Of a DNA stretch of 49,413 nt, positions 41,202-49,413 are shown piece after piece; position 1 is the first letter of the stretch, and the number at the start of each line of letters is the position of its first letter. The DNA comes from Planctomycetota bacterium (GTDB lineage: Bacteria > Planctomycetota > J058): assembly GCA_019636275.1 (NCBI GenBank), contig JAHBXY010000059.1, forward strand, positions 1 to 49,413, read 5' to 3'. Below the pieces are notes generated by a model, which saw only the letters and a program-made list of their open reading frames with translations, made no database searches and was not told the origin of the DNA. A program made the position numbers and the translations under genes.

Positions 41202-42617
41202 TCACCGGTCGGCGAGCAGGCGCCGGGCGACGGCGCGCGCCAGCGCGTCGGCCTCCTCGCGCCCGCCGGACCCGCCGTTGCCGATCACGGCGAACACCGC
41301 CCGCCGGCCGCCGACCTCGACGTAGCCGCAGAGCGAGGCCACCCCGCGCAGCGTGCCCGTCTTGCCCCGGAGCGCCGCCCCCCGCGGCAGGTCGCCCAGG
41401 CGCCGCTGGAGCGTGCCCTCCTCGCCGGGCGCCGCCAGGCTGGCGCGGAACACCTCCCCCGTGGGCGCGCGGCTGGCCGCGCGCAGGACCGCCACGAGGG
41501 CGGCGGCCGAGAGGCGGTTCTCGCGCGAGAGCCCGGAGCCGTCGCGCACGGTCACCTGCGCCGCCGCCGCCCCGCTGGCGCGGGCGAACTCGGCGATCAC
41601 CTTGGCCCCCTCGGGCCACGTGCCCCCCGCCGCGCAGCGCCGGCCGAGCGTCTTCGTCAGGCACTCGGCGTAGAGGTTCTGCGAGCGCTGGTTGGTCACG
41701 GCCAGCGTGCGCGGCAGCGGCGCGAGCCGGCGGTGCAGCGTGAACCCGGGCGCCGGGTCGCCCGCCCGCGCCCGGCGCGCCGCGCCGCCGACCTCGATCC
41801 CGCGCGCCACGAGGCGCTCGCGCAGGACCGTGGCCAGGAACAGCCCCGGGTCGGCCACGGGCACCGAGCTCTCCTGCCCGCCGGCGCGCGACCACACGCG
41901 CCCGGTGAGCCGGATCGTCCGGCGCTCGGGCCCGGCGCGCAGGAGCGAGAACACGTGCTGCTTGCGGTCGTCGGTGAGCGTCGCCGCCACCTCGACGGTC
42001 ACGTAGCCCGTGTCGGGCGCGAGGCGCGCCGTCGGCCGGCCGCCGGCGGCGCCCACGGTCACGTCGACGCAGTTGTCGTTGAGCGACAGCGCGCCCACCT
42101 CGGCGCCGTACCAGCGCTCCGCGTCGGACGGGTGCCAGTCGGGGTGCAGGCGCACGTCGTCGAACGCGCGGTCGTCGGCGACGACGTCGCCCGTGACCCG
42201 CCGCACGCCGGCGCGCCACAGCGCCTCGGCCCAGTCGGCCAGGAGCGGGTCCTGGTCGAAGCGCCGCGAGAGCGTCGGGTCGCCGTCGCCCACGACGACC
42301 AGGTCGCCCTCGACCACGCCGCCCGCCGGCGCCGCCGCGCACATGACGCGCGTCTCGTGGGCGAAGTCCGCCCCGAGGCGCGCCAGCGCCGCCGCGGTGG
42401 TGACGACCTTCATGTTCGACGCCGGCACGAGCGGCGCCTCGGCCCCGTGGGCGAAGAGGGCCTCGCCCGTGCGCTCGTCGACGACCAGCGCGCCGAACGT
42501 CGTCTCGCGCGCCTTCGCCAGGACGGCGCCCATGCCGGCGAGGTCGTCGGCGCGGACGGCCGGGGCGAGGGCGACGAGCAGGAGCGCCAGCAGGCCGGCG
42601 CGGGCGGACGTGGTCAT
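41202..42617 (-). CDS. dacB: D-alanyl-D-alanine carboxypeptidase/endopeptidase (PBP4, S13 family)
   Basis: The 471-aa product has a signal peptide (RAGLLALLLVALAPAVRA) and the three S13 motifs: SxxK as PASNMK (Ser67, Lys70), SxN as TNQRSQNLYAE and KTG as LRGKTGTL. The SGLSRxN segment (VRDGSGLSRENRLSAAALV) is intact, and the large insertion domain between SxxK and SxN is present. Such enzymes trim or cleave peptide cross-links of peptidoglycan in the periplasm. The organism therefore has a peptidoglycan wall. It lies between the NtrC-type regulator and the rhomboid-like gene, all leftward; a shared transcript is possible. Confidence 0.9.
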   Translation of the reverse strand: MTTSARAGLLALLLVALAPAVRADDLAGMGAVLAKARETTFGALVVDERTGEALFAHGAEAPLVPASNMKVVTTAAALARLGADFAHETRVMCAAAPAGGVVEGDLVVVGDGDPTLSRRFDQDPLLADWAEALWRAGVRRVTGDVVADDRAFDDVRLHPDWHPSDAERWYGAEVGALSLNDNCVDVTVGAAGGRPTARLAPDTGYVTVEVAATLTDDRKQHVFSLLRAGPERRTIRLTGRVWSRAGGQESSVPVADPGLFLATVLRERLVARGIEVGGAARRARAGDPAPGFTLHRRLAPLPRTLAVTNQRSQNLYAECLTKTLGRRCAAGGTWPEGAKVIAEFARASGAAAAQVTVRDGSGLSRENRLSAAALVAVLRAASRAPTGEVFRASLAAPGEEGTLQRRLGDLPRGAALRGKTGTLRGVASLCGYVEVGGRRAVFAVIGNGGSGGREEADALARAVARRLLADR

Positions 42618-42657
42618 GGGCGGACTCCTCCCCCTCGGCCCTTCGGCCGGGACCGGG

Positions 42658-44382
42658 TCAGTCCTTGAGCTCGCGGACGCTGCGGGCGACCGCGTCGAGG
42701 AGCGCCCCGGCCTGGCCGCCGTCGGCGCCGCCGTCGTCGTGCTCGACCGACACGAGCTGCACCGTCCGCCGCTCGCCGACGAGGAAGTACATGCGGCACA
42801 GGAGCGGGTCGCGCCCGCTGCGCCCGCGCAGGACCAGCATCCAGGCCGAGCGCCACCCCGACGCCGCCAGCCAGCCGTCGACCCCCTCGCCCAGCGGCCC
42901 GTCGGCCACCGGCACGACGTCCTTCAGCCAGCCCTCGCCCTGGACCATCTGCGCGCCGATGCGCTCGGCGAGCGTGTCGGCCGCGTCGAACGGCCCGCGC
43001 TGCGCCGAGTAGAGGCGCAGGGTGCGCCCGCCGCCCCAGATCCGGCCGCCCTCGCGGTAGTCGACGTAGCTGCGCGCCCGCGGGCGCACGGCCTGGCCGC
43101 ACGACGGGCAGGGGACGTCGCCCGTCGGCCGGCCGCGCGTCGCCTGGACGCGCACCTCCTGCTCGCAGCCGGCGCAGCGCACCTCGCAGGTCGCCGGCCC
43201 GCCCTCGCTCCAGCCGCGCGGCAGCTCGAGGCGCACCTTGAGGTCCTCGACGGTCACGGGCGTCAGCTCGCCGACCGCGACGCGCGCGACCTGCGGCTCC
43301 CACGGCGGCGGGCTCGTCGCGGGCCGCCCGCGGGCGCGCTCGGCCTCGGCCGCCACGAGCGTGGCCACGGCCACGCCGCCGAGGAGGCAGCCGGTCCCCT
43401 GCCCCGCCCCGCGCGTCAGGCTGAGGAGGAGCCCCGCGACGAGCCCGGACCCGACGGCGAGGAACAGCACCGCCTGCAGGCCGGCCGTGAGCATGCCCTG
43501 CGAGCTGGCCACCGTGAGGATGATCGCCAGGTGGATCGCCAGCGACCCGATCAGGCTCAGCGGTCCGCGCACGCCCGGCGCCGGGGCGAGCACGGTGAGG
43601 GCCAGGGCCGCCCCGCCGAGCGCCAGACCCGCCGGCCACACGCCCGCCAGGAGCCAGAGCGAGCGGGCGTCCTCGACCAGCACGCGCGCGGCGTTGAGGC
43701 CGACGCCGACGACGACCAGCAGGAACAGGAGGGCCCCGGCGCCGACGCGCCGCTCGAGCTCGCCGCCGAAGACGAACATCATGAACGCGCCGAGCGCCGC
43801 GAACGAAATCGACGCGTGGACGAACGTCCCGACGACCAGCCGCCAGGGCTCGCCCCAGCCGCGGGCCACGAGGCCGCCGACCTCGATCGTGCGAGCGGGC
43901 GAGAGCTCCGCCTGGTGCGTCACGCCGCTGGCCCAGCAGGCCAGGGCCAGCCCCAGGATGAGGAGCCAGGTGAGCCGGCGCGGATGCACCGGCGGCAAGG
44001 GCGGCCCGGCGGGCTGGCGCGGGACGACCTCGGGCAGCGGATCGTCGTCGCGGATGGGCGGGTGCCCCTCGAGCGTGTCGGACTCGTCGGAGACGTCCCG
44101 CCGCGCGCGGTGCAGCGCGCGCAGGCGCTGGCTGACGCGGCTCTCGCGCATGGGGTCCCGCAGGGTCAGGCCGCACGCCGGGCAGGTGCGCGCCCGCGCG
44201 GGCACGCGCGCGGCGCAGCCCGGGCAGGCGCGCCCGACGTCGTCGCCCTCGACCCAGCCGGTCCCTGAGTCGACCGGCGGCGGCAGCGCCTGCTCCGGCT
44301 CGGAAGCCGGCTCCCCGGCCGGGTCGGCGCCATCGCCGCTCGCCGGCTCCCCGCCTCGCTCGCCCCCCGCTCCCCCGTCCAC
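42658..44382 (-). CDS. Rhomboid-like membrane protein with zinc ribbons and no catalytic dyad
   Basis: GTG 44382 lies ten bases after the asd stop. The 574-aa protein has a zinc ribbon near residues 53-72 (CPGCAARVPARARTCPACGL), then a polytopic region. In that region GEPWRLVVGTFVHASISFAA and VFGGELERRVGAGALLFLLV align with the rhomboid pattern GxxWRLxTxxFxHxxxxHLxxN and FGxxLExxxG. The catalytic GxSG is absent (LLAGVWPAGLALGGA) and the second His and Asn of the active site are missing. A second zinc ribbon (CAGCEQEVRVQ, CPSCGQAVRP) and a soluble alpha/beta tail follow. It is best read as an inactive rhomboid (iRhom/derlin-like) or a divergent relative. No function is assigned. Confidence 0.6.
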   Translation of the reverse strand: MDGGAGGERGGEPASGDGADPAGEPASEPEQALPPPVDSGTGWVEGDDVGRACPGCAARVPARARTCPACGLTLRDPMRESRVSQRLRALHRARRDVSDESDTLEGHPPIRDDDPLPEVVPRQPAGPPLPPVHPRRLTWLLILGLALACWASGVTHQAELSPARTIEVGGLVARGWGEPWRLVVGTFVHASISFAALGAFMMFVFGGELERRVGAGALLFLLVVVGVGLNAARVLVEDARSLWLLAGVWPAGLALGGAALALTVLAPAPGVRGPLSLIGSLAIHLAIILTVASSQGMLTAGLQAVLFLAVGSGLVAGLLLSLTRGAGQGTGCLLGGVAVATLVAAEAERARGRPATSPPPWEPQVARVAVGELTPVTVEDLKVRLELPRGWSEGGPATCEVRCAGCEQEVRVQATRGRPTGDVPCPSCGQAVRPRARSYVDYREGGRIWGGGRTLRLYSAQRGPFDAADTLAERIGAQMVQGEGWLKDVVPVADGPLGEGVDGWLAASGWRSAWMLVLRGRSGRDPLLCRMYFLVGERRTVQLVSVEHDDGGADGGQAGALLDAVARSVRELKD

Positions 44383-44391
44383 GGCGCGCGG

Positions 44392-45408
<1,017 letters not shown>

Positions 45409-45458
45409 GGGCTGCCCTCCCCGGGGGAAGCCGACGAGGGTACTCGCTGCCGCCCCGT

Positions 45459-45488
45459 TCGACCAGACCGGCGGGCCGGCGGTATGCT
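45459..45488 (+). promoter_or_regulatory. Promoter of the 45-aa membrane protein gene
   Basis: TCGACC (45459-45464), an 18-base spacer and TATGCT (45483-45488) are followed by six bases and GTG 45495, so the transcript is probably leaderless. It is divergent from asd. Confidence 0.6.
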
Positions 45489-45494
45489 CCCGCC

Positions 45495-45632
45495 GTGCTC
45501 TTCTCGCTCGGCCCCTACGAGATCCTCATCATCGCAGGCGCGTTCGCGGTCATCACCCTCGGCCCCGTGGCGGCCGGGCTGGTGCTCGCGTGGGTGCGCC
45601 GGCGGCGGGCGAAGAAGCAGCAGAAGACCTGA
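45495..45632 (+). CDS. Small single-pass membrane protein (45 aa)
   Basis: GTG 45495 begins a 46-codon frame: hydrophobic MLFSLGPYEILIIAGAFAVI, then TLGPVAAGLVLAWV and a basic tail RRRRAKKQQKT. The helix and positive tail indicate an inner-membrane protein with the C-terminus in the cytoplasm. The opening recalls TatA (LGPWELLII), but the amphipathic helix and Phe-Gly hinge of TatA are missing. A good -35/-10 six bases upstream supports it as a real gene. Function is unknown. Confidence 0.6.
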   Translation: MLFSLGPYEILIIAGAFAVITLGPVAAGLVLAWVRRRRAKKQQKT

Positions 45633-45640
45633 CGGTTTGT

Positions 45641-45669
45641 TTGCAGCGCTGGCCCGCCGGCGCTACGGT
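45641..45669 (+). promoter_or_regulatory. Possible promoter of the small RING-like gene
   Basis: TTGCAG (45641-45646), a 17-base spacer and TACGGT (45664-45669) precede a leader with GAGGTG and ATG 45702. The -35 is weak. Confidence 0.4.
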
Positions 45670-45701
45670 CCAGGGAGCACCGGCCCGCGCGAGGTGTCCT
45701 C

Positions 45702-46085
45702 ATGCTCGGCTCGATCTCCCGCCGCGAGCGGCGCTGCCGGACCTGCCGCGGCGGCATCGCGCCCGCCGACCAGGTCGACTGCCCGCGCTGCGGCGCCGCC
45801 GTCCACGTGGGCTGCTCGTGGGACGCGCCCCGCTGCGGCGGCTGCGGCGAGGACCTGCGGGTGGAGGTCACCCACCGCGCCCGGCGCGCGACGCCCGGCC
45901 GCCTGCGCGCCCGGTGGGAGGCCGCGCAGGCCCTCCTGCGCGACCTGTGGGCCAGGCCCGCGGCGGTCCTCGCCGAGTGCCACTCCGACCGCGGGCGGTG
46001 GATGGGCATCTCGGTGTCGCTGTTCCTCCTCGGGGTGGCCCTCGCCGTCGCGCTGACCGTGGCCACGCGCGTGCCCCCGCTGTAG
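45702..46085 (+). CDS. Small RING/zinc-ribbon membrane protein
   Basis: The 127-aa product has eight cysteines and one histidine in a RING-like set at residues 11-52: CRTCRGGIAPADQVDCPRCG, AAVHVGCSWDAPRCGGCGED. A basic, helical linker (RARWEAAQALLRDLWA) and one C-terminal transmembrane helix (GISVSLFLLGVALAVALTV) follow. ATG 45702 has GAGGTG upstream. It is the fourth protein in the window with this cysteine/histidine arrangement, here in its smallest form. Function unknown. Confidence 0.65.
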   Translation: MLGSISRRERRCRTCRGGIAPADQVDCPRCGAAVHVGCSWDAPRCGGCGEDLRVEVTHRARRATPGRLRARWEAAQALLRDLWARPAAVLAECHSDRGRWMGISVSLFLLGVALAVALTVATRVPPL

Positions 46086-46186
46086 CCGCGCCTGAGCCAC
46101 TGAAGAAATTGGCGCTACGACGTGTCGCTGGTGACCAGCCCTCGACCGGAGCAGCGGGTGAGGCGAGGCCGCGGAGGCTGAGGCGA

Positions 46187-46245
46187 GGCGGCGCGCGCGC
46201 GGGCGACGTCGTATCGGTATACTTCTAGCCCGCGCGCGCGCCGCC
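46187..46245. terminator. 18-base perfect inverted repeat spanning a stop codon
   Basis: GGCGGCGCGCGCGCGGGC (46187-46204) is repeated inverted at 46228-46245 around a 23-base, AT-richer loop (CGTATCGGTATACTTCTA within 46209-46227). The leftward gene's TAG stop (46225-46227) lies in the loop, and the right arm encodes its last residues. It sits between convergent genes, so a bidirectional terminator is likely, though no T-tract follows. Confidence 0.55.
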
Positions 46246-49200
46246 CCGCCCAGCATCCGCGGCCGCAGCCGTCGAGCAGCGGCTACGGCGGCGCAGGGCG
46301 AGGAGCCCCAGCCCGACGAGCAGCGCCAGCGCCGCGCCCGGCGTGCCGCCTGCCGTCGCCGGCGCGATCGCGCACCCGCCGCCGCCGCCCGAGCGCCCGC
46401 CTGACCGGGGCGCCAGCCGTCGCCGGCGCCGGAAACACCCGGCGCGGCCGACCGCCGGCCCCGTGCCGCCGCCCGTGCCGACGCCCGCGACCTCGAAGGT
46501 GGTGGCCACCCGGTTGAGCTCGTTGCCGAACGGGTCCTGCGGGGCGTCGTGCAGGTAGGCCACGAACGTCACGCTGCCGCTGCCGGCCGGCCAGCGGTCG
46601 AGGTTCAGCGGGATCGGCCGCGTGTTCGTGACCTCGTAGCGCGCGTCCTTGACCCCGGCGCGGTCGCTCCAGCCCGTGCCGCTCGCCGGCGCCAGGACGT
46701 CGATCGGCCCCGTGGCCACGTCGCTCGAGGCGCCGGTCGTGTCGAGCGCCTTGAGCTCGACGGCGTAGGGGAGCGGGCTGAGCGACATGTCGAAGTCGAA
46801 GCGCACCGTCAGCGCGCCGGCCGGGATGACGCCGTTGCCCTGCGCGTCGACCTCGGTGCGCGCCACGTCGACCGTCACGTCGAACGGGACGACCCAGATC
46901 GGGTTGGTGAAGCAGCGCCCGCCGTCGACCGGCGTCTGCTCGGGCGTGACGCCCGTGAACGCGCCGAGCTGGAACACGGTCGTCGCCGTGACCACGCCCT
47001 CCTGCGTCGGGTCGATCGCCTCGTCGAGGTCCTGGTCGGCGCCGCCGGGCGTCAGGGCCCCCCGCGCCTCCAGGATGCGCGCGCCCGACGCGCGCCGCGC
47101 GCCCGGGTTCGGGTCGCCGGCGCTCGTGCGGTAGATCGCGATCGAGCGCACCTCGCCGCCGAACTCGGGCGACGACGCGTAGCGGTAGCCGAAGCGCACG
47201 TGCGGCGAGCCGCGCGGGACGAGGGCCGTGCCGCGCCCGTCGAAGGCGCCGCCGCCGCCGATGCGCCCGTCGCGGTCCTGGTGGCGCGACGCGGCGTCGG
47301 TCCAGCGCAGGCGCGCGCCGTCGAAGCGGCCGTCGGCGTCGATCGAGAAGCCGATCACCGGACCGTCGGTCAGGACCGAGTTGCCGTCGAGCAGGGCCTG
47401 GAAGGCGCGCTCGTCGGGCGTGGCGCCGGGCGCCTCGTCGCCCAGCGCGTAGGTGAGCACCTGCCCGAAGGCGTTGCCGTCGACCGTGAACGTCGACTGC
47501 AGGCCGACGACGGTCGCCAGGCGGTCCTCGGTGATGTTGAAGTCGCCGTGCGCGTCGGTGCCGGCGCTGATGAACACCTTGCGGGGGAAGCGCACGCCCG
47601 GCGCGGCCGCGCGCTCGTACTCGACCAGCCGCGCCAGGTCGGCGTGCCAGGCCTCGAGCCCGCGATGGACCGGGTCGTCCCAGTCGGGGTTGCCCTGGGC
47701 GAACGTCGCGTCGGCCCACGGGTTCATGCGCTCCCAGGTGACCGTGCCCGGCAGGCGCCGCTTGCCGAAGTTGCCGTTCCACAGCTGCAGCCCCTTGGTG
47801 AGGAAGCCCGTGCCCTCGGCGTTGACCGTGGCGTCGGTGCGCGTGCGCGGGTCGCGCTCGAACGCCAGGTCGAAGTGCTCGTCGCGCCACACGTTGCCCC
47901 CCACGTACGGGTGCGCCGCGTAGAGGGCCGCGTGCCGGTTCTCGGCCCGGTTCTCCTTGCCCAGCGTGCGCACGACGTCGGCGAGGCGCAGGTCGGGGCT
48001 CGCGTCGCCCAGCCCGCGCATGAGGCCGCTGCCGCCGTGCCACGGGCCGTCGACGTGCTGCGCGCGGTAGGAGAGCAGGTGCGCGCCCGTGGGCAGGTTC
48101 AGGAAGGCGATCACGTTCTGCGGCGCGCTGAAGGCCACCTCCTCGCTGGCCGTGGCGCCGAACAGCTCGCGCATGCGCTCGAACTCGCTCTTGCCGCCGC
48201 TCCGGGCCACCGACAGCGGCCCGAACGGCGGCCGGTCGCGCAGGGAGTCGCCCGCGTTGTAGTAGGTGTTGTGGTCGGTCGTGATCACGCGGCCCGCCGT
48301 CGCGTCGAGCGCGTCGGTCAGGCCGAGGGCCAGGGCGGCCTCCTTGAGCATGGGGATCGGCCCGCCCCAGGCCTTGCGCGGGGCGATCAGGCTGAACGAG
48401 TCGTCCTGGTACCACTCGGCGCCCGTGTGGATGTGCGCGTCGTAGTAGTGGCCGGCGCCGGGGAGGCGCGGGCGGGGGCGCGCGGCGAACTGCACGCGCA
48501 GCGTCTTGTGCGCCGCGCCGCTGACCGTCTGGCTGAAGACCCACAGGAAGCGGCGGCGGTTCGACCACTCGACGTCGACCGCCACGAAGCGCACGTCGTC
48601 GCCCGTGACGCCGAACGCTGCCCGCGGCAGGCGCACGACCGTCGAGCGGCCGGGCACGTCGTGGTCGTCGTGGCGGAAGAGGCGCAGGTCGGGGGCGCCG
48701 CCCTGGGTCGTCTGCACGAGGCCGTCGTCGTCGCACACCTGCGCGCCCGTCGGCGCCACGACCTGCGCGCGGCCGTGGACGTCCTCGAACAGCGGCGTCG
48801 TCGTCGCGGCCGGATTGGCGACCAGGCGGTGGCCGATGCGCACGCGGTCGAAGCGCACCCACGTGGCCGGGTCGGTGTCGCCCTTCTCGGGCAGGAAGAG
48901 CATCACCGGCAGGTAGGGGCGCCCGGGCGCCAGCCGCCAGGGGGCGTCGATCACGACGTTGAGGTCGCCGCTCTGCTGGTACTGCGTGCGCACGGCGCGC
49001 TCGCCGCCGGTCGGCGGGAGGAGGTCGAGGAAGGCCACGTCGGCGCGCGGGTCGTCGTCGGGGCGCTCCTGCAGGAGCCAGGCGCGCGCGAGCAGCAGGC
49101 GGTCGCCCAGGCGCGCGACGTCGGCCGGCGCGAGCTCCCAGGCCAGCGTGGCCACGTCGCCCGGGCCGAGCGGGGCGAAGCCCTGCGGCGCGGGGCGCAG

Positions 49201-49413
49201 CCCCGAGACGTCGAGCGCCACCTGCCCCTGCTCGGCGAAGGCGCCGCGGCCCTCGACCTCGCAGGTGACGACGAGCCCGCCCTCGGGCGTGACGTCGGCG
49301 CGGAGCGCCAGGAGCGCCAGGTCGCGCGCGGGGAGCTCCGCCGGCTCGACGCGGCAGGCGACCTGCGCGGCGCCCAGGGAGAAGGTCACGAGGCCCGGGC
49401 GCGGCAGGACGAC
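46225..49413 (-). CDS. Secreted PHP-family (CehA/McbA-like) protein with a MYXO-CTERM-like tail, partial
   Basis: The frame is open to the window edge, so the N-terminus is missing; the GTG at 49389 is not a convincing start. After a beta-rich region comes YYDAHIHTGAEWYQDD, ITTDHNTYYNAGDSL, YAAHPYVGGNVW and SAGTDAHGDFNITED, the metal-binding HxH, DH, H and DxH motifs of PHP phosphoesterase domains. Beta domains follow. The C-terminus is GGGGGCAIAPATAGGTPGAA, a hydrophobic helix and RRRSR, a tripartite Cys-helix-Arg signal like MYXO-CTERM surface sorting tags. More than 1060 residues are present. The product should be surface-exposed; substrate unknown. Confidence 0.75.
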   Translation of the reverse strand, partial: VVLPRPGLVTFSLGAAQVACRVEPAELPARDLALLALRADVTPEGGLVVTCEVEGRGAFAEQGQVALDVSGLRPAPQGFAPLGPGDVATLAWELAPADVARLGDRLLLARAWLLQERPDDDPRADVAFLDLLPPTGGERAVRTQYQQSGDLNVVIDAPWRLAPGRPYLPVMLFLPEKGDTDPATWVRFDRVRIGHRLVANPAATTTPLFEDVHGRAQVVAPTGAQVCDDDGLVQTTQGGAPDLRLFRHDDHDVPGRSTVVRLPRAAFGVTGDDVRFVAVDVEWSNRRRFLWVFSQTVSGAAHKTLRVQFAARPRPRLPGAGHYYDAHIHTGAEWYQDDSFSLIAPRKAWGGPIPMLKEAALALGLTDALDATAGRVITTDHNTYYNAGDSLRDRPPFGPLSVARSGGKSEFERMRELFGATASEEVAFSAPQNVIAFLNLPTGAHLLSYRAQHVDGPWHGGSGLMRGLGDASPDLRLADVVRTLGKENRAENRHAALYAAHPYVGGNVWRDEHFDLAFERDPRTRTDATVNAEGTGFLTKGLQLWNGNFGKRRLPGTVTWERMNPWADATFAQGNPDWDDPVHRGLEAWHADLARLVEYERAAAPGVRFPRKVFISAGTDAHGDFNITEDRLATVVGLQSTFTVDGNAFGQVLTYALGDEAPGATPDERAFQALLDGNSVLTDGPVIGFSIDADGRFDGARLRWTDAASRHQDRDGRIGGGGAFDGRGTALVPRGSPHVRFGYRYASSPEFGGEVRSIAIYRTSAGDPNPGARRASGARILEARGALTPGGADQDLDEAIDPTQEGVVTATTVFQLGAFTGVTPEQTPVDGGRCFTNPIWVVPFDVTVDVARTEVDAQGNGVIPAGALTVRFDFDMSLSPLPYAVELKALDTTGASSDVATGPIDVLAPASGTGWSDRAGVKDARYEVTNTRPIPLNLDRWPAGSGSVTFVAYLHDAPQDPFGNELNRVATTFEVAGVGTGGGTGPAVGRAGCFRRRRRLAPRSGGRSGGGGGCAIAPATAGGTPGAALALLVGLGLLALRRRSRCSTAAAADAGRGGARAG

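Noticed and set aside
45495..45632. TatA twin-arginine translocase subunit
   Set aside because: Only the LGP-E-LII opening matches; the hinge and amphipathic helix of TatA are missing and no TatC is nearby.

Overview
The window is very GC-rich (well over 70% by eye), almost fully coding and tightly packed, with many ATGA/GTGA start-stop overlaps. Gene content points to a large-genome bacterium of the Planctomycetota or Myxococcota type, or a related uncultured lineage. The evidence is an ECF sigma factor with a zinc-finger membrane anti-sigma, several prokaryotic RING-like cysteine/histidine modules, HEAT/VWA/FGE-sulfatase giant proteins, lipoproteins ending their lipobox in GCN, and a secreted PHP-domain protein with a Cys-transmembrane-Arg tail resembling MYXO-CTERM. 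Phylum assignment is inference; there is no rRNA or ribosomal protein gene here.

Layout. 1-6657: a partial membrane protein, a small protein with its own promoter and terminator, a phosphotransacylase-like/RING/arrestin-like protein with a one-base frameshift, a small membrane protein, an AGE-family sugar epimerase, a secreted HEAT protein and a trypsin-fold lipoprotein that has lost catalytic residues. 7087-10330: an RsmC/RlmG-like rRNA methyltransferase, then an overlapping three-gene ECF sigma/anti-sigma/membrane protein operon. 10470-11437: tRNA-Lys(UUU) with an aberrant T-loop, abutted by two tandem HNH nuclease genes. 11531-14143: a large TPR protein. 14195-18258: a trkA-like gene in one operon with a complete BtuF/BtuD/BtuC-type importer. 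18281-26381: three large genes (FGE-sulfatase, HEAT/VWA-like, membrane GATase-like). 26650-31049: a divergent HEAT/zinc-ribbon protein overlapping methylmalonyl-CoA epimerase, then a zinc-ribbon membrane protein. 31227-33314: a truncated macro-domain gene and a sirtuin gene converging on a hairpin-rich tandem repeat array. 33391-39727: lipoproteins (Ig-like; PKD-CAP) and membrane proteins, one with RING plus PH-like parts. 39731-45408: an NtrC-type regulator with a defective receiver, DacB, a rhomboid-like protein without catalytic residues, and Asd. 45495-46085: two small membrane proteins. 46225-end: a secreted PHP-family protein running off the window.

Promoters visible by eye share T[T/C]GAC[C/G], a 17-18 base spacer and TANNNT. 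Six genes start 6-8 bases after a TANNNT hexamer with no room for a ribosome binding site, which suggests leaderless mRNAs. The most unusual items are the alternating hairpin array between the macro and sirtuin genes, the tRNA-Lys T-loop next to twin HNH genes, the RING module spread over four unrelated architectures, and the cluster of apparent pseudo-enzymes.
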